From Actinoplanes sp. SE50/110 (lineage in GTDB: Bacteria; Actinomycetota; Actinomycetes; Mycobacteriales; Micromonosporaceae), in contig NZ_LT827010.1 in assembly GCF_900119315.1 (NCBI RefSeq), positions 2,506,001 through 2,570,000 on the forward strand: a stretch of 64,000 nucleotides of DNA, read 5' to 3'. The position numbers and the translations under genes are program-made. The first letter of the stretch is position 1; each line of letters opens with the position of its first letter. Below the pieces are notes generated by a model. It searched no databases, was not told the DNA's origin, and saw only the letters and a list, made by a program, of their open reading frames with translations. Shown piece after piece: positions 1 to 7,296 of this stretch.

Positions 1-684
1 GTCACCGTCGGCGGCGCGCTGTTCACCGTCGTCGGCGTGCTCGACTCGAAGAGCTCCGGCGGCTTCAGCGACGCCAACGACACCGCGGTCGCGCCGATCT
101 CCGCGGTCCGCCAGGTGATCGCCGGATACGGCACGCTCAGCTCGATCCTGGTGGAGGCCCGCGACAGCGACCACGTCGACACCGCACAGGGCGAGATCGC
201 CACCATCCTGGACAGGAAGACGCCGGCCGGCAGCGACGGGACCGCGGCGTACCGGATCCAGAACGCCTCCCAACTGCTCGCCACCCAGACCGAGACCGCC
301 GACACGTTCACCACCCTGCTCGGCGCGGTGGCCGCGATCAGCCTGCTCGTCGGCGGCATCGGGATCACCAACATCATGCTGGTCACGGTCACCGAGCGGA
401 CCCGGGAGATCGGGATCCGCAAGGCGCTCGGCGCACCCCGGCGGGTGGTGCTCAGCCAGTTCCTGATCGAGGCGACGCTGCTCAGCGTCATCGGCGGCGG
501 CCTCGGCGTGGCCGCCGCACTGATCGGCAGCCGATTCTCGATCGTCGGCGTGCAGCCGGTGGTGGTGCCCGGCTCGGTGCTGCTCGCCCTGGGTGTGTCC
601 GTGCTGATCGGCCTGTTCTTCGGCGGGCTCCCGGCGGCCCGCGCGGCCCGGCTGCGGCCGATCGACGCCCTGCGCTACGAGTGA
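1..684 (+). CDS. ABC transporter permease, MacB/FtsX type (C-terminal part)
   Basis: The frame is open from the first base, so the 5' end of the gene lies outside the window; 227 residues are visible. The last 120 residues have the FtsX-type permease layout: a membrane segment near residues 110-130 containing GGIGITNIML, then the conserved TERTREIGIRKALGA loop, then two further membrane segments and the RPIDALRYE ending typical of MacB-like permeases. The first 100 visible residues are the end of the extracytoplasmic periplasmic-core-like domain. By family this would work with a LolD/MacB-type ATPase, presumably encoded to the left. The stop overlaps a GTG of the next frame, and the next gene follows closely, suggesting one operon. 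Confidence 0.9.
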   Translation, partial: VTVGGALFTVVGVLDSKSSGGFSDANDTAVAPISAVRQVIAGYGTLSSILVEARDSDHVDTAQGEIATILDRKTPAGSDGTAAYRIQNASQLLATQTETADTFTTLLGAVAAISLLVGGIGITNIMLVTVTERTREIGIRKALGAPRRVVLSQFLIEATLLSVIGGGLGVAAALIGSRFSIVGVQPVVVPGSVLLALGVSVLIGLFFGGLPAARAARLRPIDALRYE

Positions 685-692
685 GGACCCAG

Positions 693-1211
693 ATGAACGA
701 CGACACCGAGGTGCTGCCGCGCACCCCCACCGACATCGAGCACGACGACCTGAACAGCGCCATCGCCCACGCCGCGCCGAAACGCTGGTGGAACCGGACG
801 ACCCTGGTGCTGGCCGGCCTGGTGCTGCTGGTGGGCGGCTTCCTCGGCGGGATCCAGGTGCACAAGCGGTGGGGGTCCTCGTCGACGTCGTCCACCTCGT
901 CGTCGTCCGCGCCGTCCGGTTCGTTCTCCGGCGCCTTCCCCGGTGGCGCCGGCCTGCCCAGCGGCGGCTTCGGGCCGACCGGGCCGGCCGCACCGGGGAC
1001 GTCCGGAACGATCAGCAGAATCGACGGGAACACGGTGTACGTGCAGACCGCGGCCGGGCAGACGGTGACGGTCCGGGCGTCGGACACCACCACGGTCAGC
1101 AAGACCACCCCGGCGACCGTCGCCGACCTGACCGCCGGACTCCGGGTGACCGTGCAGGGCGCCACCGACTCGTCCGGCGTGGTGAGCGCGACCTCGATCA
1201 CCACCGGCTGA
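693..1211 (+). CDS. Single-pass membrane protein with DUF5666-like extracytoplasmic domain
   Basis: A 172-residue protein. ATG at 693 was chosen over the in-frame GTG at 681 because GAGGA sits 5-6 bases upstream. Residues 1-30 are cytoplasmic and acidic, residues 37-55 form one membrane segment, residues 62-105 are a Ser/Gly/Pro linker, and the last 70 residues (GTISRIDGNTVYVQT onward) are a small beta-rich domain resembling DUF5666/OB-like modules that accompany MacB loci in actinomycetes. It starts 8 bases after the permease gene and is probably co-transcribed with it. The role is not known; a part in the export complex or an envelope sensor are both possible. Confidence 0.7.
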   Translation: MNDDTEVLPRTPTDIEHDDLNSAIAHAAPKRWWNRTTLVLAGLVLLVGGFLGGIQVHKRWGSSSTSSTSSSSAPSGSFSGAFPGGAGLPSGGFGPTGPAAPGTSGTISRIDGNTVYVQTAAGQTVTVRASDTTTVSKTTPATVADLTAGLRVTVQGATDSSGVVSATSITTG

Positions 1212-1305
1212 CTTTCCCGGTTTCATTTCCAGAGCTTTCCCGGGGACCGGCCGATGAACTCCACCGTCCGCGGCGGCAGGCGTCACGGCCACACCGGGAG
1301 TCACA

Positions 1306-1614
1306 GTGACCACGATCAGCAGCATCAGCAACACCGCGCCCTACCAGATCCTGCAGGCGCAGGCGCCCTACCGTCCGCAGCCCCGCCCGCAGGACGCTGC
1401 GGATCCCGGCGACGGGCGACAGGTCGCCGGGCTCGCCGACCCGGAGAAGCTGACCAGGGTCAGTGACCTGCTCGACATGGACACCTCGGACGTGACCTCG
1501 GCCGCGACCAGCGCGTCCAGCCTGGTCAGCCTGCTGCAGGACAGGGGCGTCGACTTCAGCCAGCTCCGTGACGTGCTGAACCGCACCGGCGATCTGCTCG
1601 ACGTCCGCGCCTGA
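1306..1614 (+). CDS. Small hypothetical protein
   Basis: A 102-residue protein with a GTG start and GGGAG five bases upstream. There is no signal peptide or membrane segment. The N-terminus is Ser/Thr rich (MTTISSISNT), followed by a Pro/Gln stretch; the C-terminal half is helical and Asp/Ser rich, ending in repeated leucine-aspartate turns (LSLLQDRG, VLNRTGDLLDV), reminiscent of small helical-bundle or EF-hand-like actinomycete proteins. I do not recognise the family with certainty. It follows the DUF5666-like gene on the same strand after a 94-base gap. Confidence 0.6.
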   Translation: MTTISSISNTAPYQILQAQAPYRPQPRPQDAADPGDGRQVAGLADPEKLTRVSDLLDMDTSDVTSAATSASSLVSLLQDRGVDFSQLRDVLNRTGDLLDVRA

Positions 1615-1633
1615 CCGGCCGGCCCGCCGCCGA

Positions 1634-1900
1634 TCAGCCGGTGACGGCCCGGCGGCGGATCATGATGACCGCGACGACGGCGGTGAACAGATCCAGCAGG
1701 ATCAGCGCGCCCGGCCAGCCGAAGAACATCATCACCAGCGGCAGGGTGATGAACAGCAGCGCGCACAGCACCGGGACGATCGGGAAGGCCGGCTCGGGCT
1801 GCACGACGCCGAGGCCGGCCATCCGGGCGGAGAAGTCCGGGTCGTGCTCCAGATCGCGTTCCAACTCGGCAAGGGCGCGGCGTTCGTTGTCGTTGAGCAT
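1634..1900 (-). CDS. DUF3040 family membrane protein
   Basis: An 88-residue protein. The N-terminal motif LNDNERRALAELERDLEHD followed by FSAR is the hallmark of DUF3040, and two membrane segments follow at about residues 40-80, ending with a basic tail (IRRRAV). Family members begin directly with this motif, so ATG at 1900, preceded by GGGGGTG, is preferred; an upstream in-frame ATG at 1924 also has a GAGGGGG and would add eight residues. The function of DUF3040 is unknown; members are small actinobacterial membrane proteins. Confidence 0.8.
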   Translation of the reverse strand: MLNDNERRALAELERDLEHDPDFSARMAGLGVVQPEPAFPIVPVLCALLFITLPLVMMFFGWPGALILLDLFTAVVAVIMIRRRAVTG

Positions 1901-2043
1901 CGAAGTCACCCCCGAGAGGTCCATCGGCCCCCTCGCGGTTACCCCGAGGACGCCTCGGCCAAACCTTTACCGGGATTCTTGCAAACGTGACCGCATCCGT
2001 CCGCCCCGTTCACCGCTGATGTCCGCGGCGCCCACCGGCCCGC

Positions 2044-3141
2044 TCAGTGGCTCGCCAGATCGGTGATCAGGGCGGTGAGCAGGGCGATCCGCTCGCTGAT
2101 GCCGGCGGCGGAGACCCACTCGGTGCGGGCGTGCGCGCCGCCGCCGCGGGGTGCCAGGCCGTCGATCGTGGGCCGACCCAGCGCCCCGGTGGTGTTGGTG
2201 TCGGCCGCGCCGTCCGCCGGGCGCCCGTCCAGCGGCTGCCCGATGGCGGCGGCGATCCCGGCGATCCGGGCCAGCAGCCGGTCCCCGGCCGGACCCGGAC
2301 GCCACGTCGGCCGGTGCGACAGCAGCCGCGTGCCGACGGTCGCCCGCGCCCGGACCGCCCGCAGCCCGGCCAACTCGCCCAGCACGACCCGCTCATCCTC
2401 CGGATCGGCGAACCGCAGCCCCAGATCGGCGTACGCCTGACCGGCCACCACGTTGGTCCGCCCACCGCCGCCGATCGTCCCGGTGTTGACCAGCACCGGC
2501 CGGGAAGCACCGATCTCCCGCACCCGGAGCAGCTGATCGACCAGCTCGTCGATCGCGTTCACCCCCGCCCCCGGATCGAGCGCCGCATGCGCCTCGACCC
2601 CACCGACCTCGATCCGCGCCCGGGTGCTCCCACGCCGCCCGGTCTTCAGGTCCCCACCCGGATGCGGCGGCTCCAGCCCGAGCACCACCCCCGCCCGCCG
2701 CCCCTCCGCCTCGACCAGCCCGGTCGCGGTCGGCGACCCGACCTCCTCGTCCGCCACCACGATCACCCGGATCTCCGGATGCGGCCGGTCCACCGCCGCC
2801 ACCGCCGCCAGCAGCGCCACGATCCCGCTCTTGGTGTCATAGACCCCCGGGCCCCGGATCACGTCGCCGTCCACCCGCCACGGCATCCCGCTGAGCGTCC
2901 CCACCGGCCACACCGTGTCGTAGTGACTGAGAAAAAGCAGCGGCTCCCCGGCCACCCCCCGCGCGGCCCTGCTCCAGATCAGATGATCACCGGTCGGATG
3001 CGCCTCCCGCCCCACGCTGAATCCGGCCGCCACCGCATCCGCCTCCAGCATCTCGGCCAACGCCCCCAGCCCCCGCGAATCCCCGGTAGGCGACTCGGCC
3101 AGGACATACCGCTGCAGCCGCGCGATCGCAGATGACGACAT
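2044..3141 (-). CDS. M20 family metallopeptidase (N-acyl-amino-acid hydrolase type)
   Basis: A 365-residue protein with the M20 dizinc peptidase signature: HYDTV (H73, D75), GVYDTKSG (D102), DEEVGS (E132, E133) and a late His in GGGAHARTE. The dimerisation domain lies around residues 170-270. It resembles carboxypeptidase G2/ArgE-type deacylases. It is transcribed divergently from a GNAT, SIS and racemase operon; in the known Geobacillus kaustophilus pathway an M20 enzyme removes the succinyl group from N-succinyl-L-amino acids made by the racemase, and I infer that role here. A near-consensus promoter gives a leaderless start at ATG 3141. Confidence 0.85.
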   Translation of the reverse strand: MSSSAIARLQRYVLAESPTGDSRGLGALAEMLEADAVAAGFSVGREAHPTGDHLIWSRAARGVAGEPLLFLSHYDTVWPVGTLSGMPWRVDGDVIRGPGVYDTKSGIVALLAAVAAVDRPHPEIRVIVVADEEVGSPTATGLVEAEGRRAGVVLGLEPPHPGGDLKTGRRGSTRARIEVGGVEAHAALDPGAGVNAIDELVDQLLRVREIGASRPVLVNTGTIGGGGRTNVVAGQAYADLGLRFADPEDERVVLGELAGLRAVRARATVGTRLLSHRPTWRPGPAGDRLLARIAGIAAAIGQPLDGRPADGAADTNTTGALGRPTIDGLAPRGGGAHARTEWVSAAGISERIALLTALITDLASH

Positions 3142-3147
3142 ATGCGA

Positions 3148-3176
3148 ACGCTAAGTTTGAAGAAGGAGATTGTCAA
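3148..3176 (-). promoter_or_regulatory. Near-consensus sigma70-type promoter for the M20 peptidase gene
   Basis: On the minus strand a TTGACA box (3176-3171) is separated by exactly 17 bases from TAGCGT (3153-3148). The predicted start of transcription, about 6-7 bases on, coincides with the ATG at 3141, so the mRNA is probably leaderless. An inverted heptamer, GCGAACG at 3144-3150 overlapping the -10 box and CGTTCGC at 3209-3215, could be a regulator site. Confidence 0.65.
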
Positions 3177-3363
3177 CGAGCGCTGTGGGCGTCAGGATGG
3201 CAATCATACGTTCGCTATCTCCTCCATGGCATACCAAGCCGTGGCCGAGGCGCGGGCCGTCGGCGGCGACCGCGGCGGTGTGACGAACCGGTCCGGAGCC
3301 GAAGCGGCGCCGGGTGGGGACTGCGGCACCGGTCGCGGCAGGATCGTTGGAGGAGGGGCGCGG

Positions 3364-4188
3364 ATGGACGTCGTGGTGCGGCAGCTGGACGGGATAGCCG
3401 AGTGGACGGCTGCCGGGCTCCTCTATCGGAGCGTTTTCGGCTACACCGCGCCCGAGTGGGGCCTGAACCCGCGCCTGCTGGCCGCCCTCCGTGAGAACGG
3501 CGGCACCGTGATCGGCGCCCTGGGCGAGAACGGTGAGCTGGTCGGTTTCTGCTACGGCTTCACCGGCCTCCAGGACGGCGAGATCTACCACTATTCACAG
3601 GCCGCCGTCGTAGCCCCTGCCGCCCAGGGCACCGGAATCGGCCGCCTCCTCAAACACGCCCAAGCCGCCGCCGCCCGCCTGACCGGCGCTCGCACCATGA
3701 GATGGACGTTCGACCCCTACGCCCTCCGCAACGCCCACTTCAACTTCGCCGTCCTGCGAGCCACCGGCCTGCGCTTCCTCCCCGACTTCTACGGCGAACC
3801 CGGCACCGACCGAGTCCTCGTCTCCTGGAACCTGGACCAGGCCGTCCCCAGCGACACCGCCCAGCCGCCGACGATCGTGCCCCCGATCCCCGGCACGAGC
3901 CCGGCAACCCGGCATGCCGACGGCCTACCCGCCACGGGTCACGCCGACAGCATGCCGGGCGCCGGGGGTGGGGTGGGCGCAGGCCGGGGCCGGGCAGGGC
4001 CGGGGGATGGGCGGATCGTCGTGGCGGCGGGGGAGCGGGTTGCCGCGCCTGATCCGGCGGATCGGGGTTGGCTGCGGCGTGAGCTGGTGACGCGGTTTGC
4101 TGAGGGTGGGCGCCTGGTGGACGTGGTCCGGCCGGATGGTGACCCCGGGCGGGTGGCGTACCTGTTCGCAACCGAGGATGGGGCGTGA
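3364..4188 (+). CDS. GNAT family N-acetyltransferase (COG3375-like, putative amino-acid N-acyltransferase)
   Basis: A 274-residue protein; ATG 3364 is fixed by a strong GGAGGAGGGG just upstream. Residues 1-155 are a GNAT fold: the acyl-CoA loop is AAQGTGIGRLL after the YHYSQAAVVAP strand. The following RTMRWTFDPYALRNAHFN is characteristic of the COG3375 group that travels with N-acylamino-acid racemases; in G. kaustophilus this partner is a D-amino acid N-succinyltransferase. Residues about 160-220 are an unusual Pro/Gly/Ala low-complexity insert where base composition switches from C-rich to G-rich. The stop overlaps the next start (GTGA), so it is translationally coupled to the SIS gene. 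Confidence 0.85.
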   Translation: MDVVVRQLDGIAEWTAAGLLYRSVFGYTAPEWGLNPRLLAALRENGGTVIGALGENGELVGFCYGFTGLQDGEIYHYSQAAVVAPAAQGTGIGRLLKHAQAAAARLTGARTMRWTFDPYALRNAHFNFAVLRATGLRFLPDFYGEPGTDRVLVSWNLDQAVPSDTAQPPTIVPPIPGTSPATRHADGLPATGHADSMPGAGGGVGAGRGRAGPGDGRIVVAAGERVAAPDPADRGWLRRELVTRFAEGGRLVDVVRPDGDPGRVAYLFATEDGA

Positions 4189-4817
4189 CTTCGAGAGGCA
4201 CGCCCGCGGAGCGCTTCGACCGTAACGTTCAGCGACGGTCGGCGCAGGTGCTCAAGCAGCGGGTGCTGGAACAGCAGCGGGCCGAATTCGATCGGGCGCT
4301 GCAGTGGGCCGCCGAGCATGATGCGATCGAACGGGCCGCGGCGCTGATCGTCTCCGCGCGGCGTCGCTTCCTGGTCGGGAACGGCAAGTCGCTCAGCTAC
4401 GCGTCGCTGCTCGCCTCCGACCTGAGCGCCGGGCTGTCCGGGGTGCATCTGGTGGACGGGGCGGCGCTGCGCCCGCTCGACGTGCTCAGCGACATCCGGC
4501 AGGGTGACCTGCTGATCGCGGTGTCGCTGGAACGGTACCGGCGGGAGACGGTCGAGGTGGCCACCGCCTACGTCCGGCACGGCGGCGACCTGGTGCTGAT
4601 CACCGACGCCGAGGACGCGCCCCTGGCCGGCCTCGCCACCGCCCGGATCGTGGTCGGCACGGGCAGCGCCTCATACGTCAACTCGCCGACCTCGACGGTG
4701 CTCGCGCTGCACCTGCTCGCGACCCTGACCATCGCCAGCTCGAAGGGCGCCGGCCGGCGTCTGCGGGAGCGGGACGCGCTCGCCGCCGAGCTCGACCTCC
4801 ACGTGGAGGAGACATGA
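4185..4817 (+). CDS. SIS domain protein (RpiR-like sensor without HTH)
   Basis: A 210-residue protein with a GTG start overlapping the previous stop. Residues about 45-180 form a sugar-isomerase (SIS) fold like the effector domain of MurR/RpiR regulators: FLVGNGKSLSYASLLASDL, then GDLLIAVSLERYRRETV and GGDLVLITDAEDAPLA. The N-terminal 40 residues are a single charged helix, too short for the HTH domain of RpiR proteins. It is sandwiched and coupled between the acyltransferase and racemase genes (4-base overlaps on both sides). It may be an enzyme-like SIS protein or a truncated regulator; its role in D-amino acid conversion is not evident from sequence. Confidence 0.8.
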   Translation: MTSRGTPAERFDRNVQRRSAQVLKQRVLEQQRAEFDRALQWAAEHDAIERAAALIVSARRRFLVGNGKSLSYASLLASDLSAGLSGVHLVDGAALRPLDVLSDIRQGDLLIAVSLERYRRETVEVATAYVRHGGDLVLITDAEDAPLAGLATARIVVGTGSASYVNSPTSTVLALHLLATLTIASSKGAGRRLRERDALAAELDLHVEET

Positions 4818-5914
4818 TCCGCATCCAGCACGTCGCACTGCGCCGGGTGCGCCTGCCCCTGGTGCACCGTTTCCGGACCAGCTCGCACGCGAAGCGCGAA
4901 CTGGAGCACATCCTGGTCGCGCTCACCGACGAGTCGGGGGCCACCGGCTGGGGCGAGATCGCCTCGCCGAGCGGCCCGTTCTATTCGGCGGAGACCGTGG
5001 AGAGCTGCTGGGCGGTGGCCCGCGATCACCTGAAGCCACTGACCCTGGCGACCGGGTGGGATCACCCGGCGGATCTCGCGGCCGTGCTGGCGAAGGTCCG
5101 CGGCAATCACTTCGCGCGCGCCGGCTTCGACGTCGCGGCCTGGGCGCTGTGGTCGGCCCGGCAGGGGACCGCCCTGAGCGCGGCCCTCGGCGGGACCCGG
5201 GACCGGGTGGCCGCCGGCGTCTCGCTGGGCATCGAATCGACCATCGACGAGCTGCTGGAACAGGTGTCGGCGCGGGTGACCGAGGGTTACCAGCGGGTCA
5301 AGCTGAAGATCGCCCCCGGCTGGGACGTCGAACCGGTGCGCGCGGTCCGTGCGGCCTTCCCCGGCATCCCGCTGCACGTGGACGCGAACGGGGCCTACCC
5401 CGCGGCGGAGACCGGCGTCTTCCGCAGCCTGGACAGCGCGGGCCTGACGATGATCGAACAGCCGTACGCCCCGCGTGACCTGGTCGCGCACGCTGCTCTG
5501 CAGGAGACCCTGCAGACCCCGATCTGCCTCGACGAATCGGTCGAGGAGGTGGCCGACCTGGTCACCGCGCTGCGGCTGGGGGCGGGCCGGATCCTCAACA
5601 TCAAGGTGTCCCGGATGGGCGGGCTGACCGCCGCCGTCCGCGCGCACGACCTGGCCCGGGCCGAGGGCGTACCGGTGTGGTGCGGCGGCATGCACGAATT
5701 CGGCATCGGCCGGGCCGCGAACGTCGCGCTCAGCTCGCTGCCCGGTTTCACGCTGCCCTCCGACGTGTCCGGGTCGGACAAGTATTACGCCCGGGACATC
5801 ACCACCGAGCCGGTGGTCTGCGACTCCGGATTCGTCACCGTCCCGGCCACCCCGGGCCTCGGCTGGGAACCTGATCTCGGGTATCTCCAGGAGCGCACCG
5901 TCGACCGGGTCTGA
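4814..5914 (+). CDS. N-acylamino-acid racemase / dipeptide epimerase-like enolase superfamily protein
   Basis: A 366-residue member of the muconate-lactonizing/MenC branch of the enolase superfamily. The catalytic set is complete: KLK at 163-165, the metal ligands D190 (VDANG), E215 (MIEQP) and D240 (CLDES), and the opposite lysine K264 (NIKVSRMGG). Residues 1-100 are the capping domain. The MENC branch includes o-succinylbenzoate synthase and N-succinylamino-acid racemase; the adjacent GNAT and M20 genes and the absence of other menaquinone genes favour racemase. It is coupled to the SIS gene (ATGA overlap). Together the four genes could convert D-amino acids to L-amino acids through N-acyl intermediates. 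Confidence 0.85.
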   Translation: MIRIQHVALRRVRLPLVHRFRTSSHAKRELEHILVALTDESGATGWGEIASPSGPFYSAETVESCWAVARDHLKPLTLATGWDHPADLAAVLAKVRGNHFARAGFDVAAWALWSARQGTALSAALGGTRDRVAAGVSLGIESTIDELLEQVSARVTEGYQRVKLKIAPGWDVEPVRAVRAAFPGIPLHVDANGAYPAAETGVFRSLDSAGLTMIEQPYAPRDLVAHAALQETLQTPICLDESVEEVADLVTALRLGAGRILNIKVSRMGGLTAAVRAHDLARAEGVPVWCGGMHEFGIGRAANVALSSLPGFTLPSDVSGSDKYYARDITTEPVVCDSGFVTVPATPGLGWEPDLGYLQERTVDRV

Positions 5915-5982
5915 GCCCGGGCTCACCTGATGAGACAGGCTTCGATACATTGGGCCCGCACCGCACAGGGGAGGACACCGAC

Positions 5983-7260
5983 GTGACCGGCACGGGGGAA
6001 ACACCAGGCAGCGACAACAGCGCGCCGGATCCCACATCGCACCAGCCCACCGACCCGACCGCGCCGCCGCCCGCCGGCCCGCCCACCGACCCGACCGCCG
6101 CGCCGGTCGAGCCGCCTGTCCGGCCGGCCGCTCCGGGAGAGCCTCCGCAGCCGCACACCCCGCCGGCGGAGCCGGTCTCCGAGTGGGCCCGCCCGGCCGA
6201 GGGCGCGGAGCCACCGCCGCAGCCGTGGACGCCACCGCATCAGCCATTTCCTCAGCCACCCCCTCCGTTTTCGCAGGCCCCCACCGGTTTCCCGGCACCT
6301 GGCAACTATCCCGCGCCGGGCGCCTCCGCACTGCCGGGCCATCCCCCGACTTCACCGCCGGGTCATCCCGGCGCGCAACCCCCGGGTTATCCCGGCGCGC
6401 AACCCCCGGGTTATCCCGGCGCGCAACCCCCGGGCTATCCCGGCGCCCAGCCAGCCGGCTATCCCGGCTATCCCGCCGGTGTGTTCCCGGGGCAGCCCTG
6501 GCCGCCCCTGCCGGCCTCCCCGGGCAGCCGGCGCCGCGGCGGCGTCCTGGCCGCCGTCATCACCTCGGTGATCGCCGCCATCGTCCTGCTCTGCGGTGGC
6601 AGCATCTACGCGCTGAGCCATTCCGGCGACAGATCGCACGGCGGCGCCGGCGACGACTACCCGTTCACGCTGCCGTCCGGCTTCGCCTTCCCGACCGACG
6701 ACCCGTCCGGGAACCCGTTCGCGACGCCGTCCGCCACGTCGACCGAGCCGCAGCCCAGCGTCACGGCCGCCAAGGACATCTACGACCTGGACCAGGTCTG
6801 CGACGCCAACGTCTACTTCCCGGACGCCCCGAAGCGGGCGGGCAAGGCCCCGCACCCGGTGGTGCTGCTGGTCAAGACCGGCCCGGACGACGTGCGCTCG
6901 CAGGACCCGGTCTTCTACCTGCAGGAGGAGGGCACCGCCAAGAGCGACGAGAACACCTGGGCCGCACGCGGCCCGGGCAAGGTGCAGATGGCCGCCTGCA
7001 TGGATCGGACCACCGAGGGCAAGAAGATCCGCACCTGCAAGTACACCGACCCGGATCCGGAGACGGTCACGCTGTACCACGCGAGCTGGCGGCTGCGGGT
7101 CTACGAGGTGGCCACGCACCGGCTGCTGCTCGACAAGAAGCTCGAAGGCACCGAGACGGCGTGTCCCTTCTCCGTGTTCGTCGGCAAGGACAAGAAGATC
7201 TACGCCAAGGTCAGTGACCACACGGCGCTCGGCGCCCTGCGGAATCTGGTCGAGAAATAG
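5983..7260 (+). CDS. Pro-rich N-terminal, single-pass membrane protein with extracytoplasmic domain
   Basis: A 425-residue protein; GTG 5983 has GGGGAGGA eight bases upstream, which decides the start over in-frame codons further left. Residues 1-185 are Pro/Ala/Thr rich and end in four tandem PGAQPPGY-type octapeptides encoded by 24-base repeats. Residues about 190-210 are one membrane segment (VLAAVITSVIAAIVLLCGG). The rest, after a Ser/Thr/Pro linker, is a compact domain with four cysteines in two pairs (residues 270-425), probably extracellular. Such Pro-rich cytoplasmic tails are common in actinomycete membrane proteins. No specific family is recognised. Confidence 0.7.
   Translation: MTGTGETPGSDNSAPDPTSHQPTDPTAPPPAGPPTDPTAAPVEPPVRPAAPGEPPQPHTPPAEPVSEWARPAEGAEPPPQPWTPPHQPFPQPPPPFSQAPTGFPAPGNYPAPGASALPGHPPTSPPGHPGAQPPGYPGAQPPGYPGAQPPGYPGAQPAGYPGYPAGVFPGQPWPPLPASPGSRRRGGVLAAVITSVIAAIVLLCGGSIYALSHSGDRSHGGAGDDYPFTLPSGFAFPTDDPSGNPFATPSATSTEPQPSVTAAKDIYDLDQVCDANVYFPDAPKRAGKAPHPVVLLVKTGPDDVRSQDPVFYLQEEGTAKSDENTWAARGPGKVQMAACMDRTTEGKKIRTCKYTDPDPETVTLYHASWRLRVYEVATHRLLLDKKLEGTETACPFSVFVGKDKKIYAKVSDHTALGALRNLVEK
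6367..6462 (+). repeat. 24-bp coding tandem repeat (PGAQPPGY)
   Basis: Three near-perfect copies of a 24-base unit, 6367-6390, 6391-6414 and 6415-6438, plus a diverged fourth to 6462. They lie in frame in the Pro-rich tail of the membrane protein. Confidence 0.85.
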
Positions 7261-7296
7261 CGGTGACCTGCCCGTCTCCGCGCCGTTGGTCCCAGC

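Noticed and set aside
4814..5914. Assignment of the enolase-superfamily gene as o-succinylbenzoate synthase (menC)
   Set aside because: No other menaquinone genes are present, and GNAT and M20 neighbours fit N-acylamino-acid racemase better.
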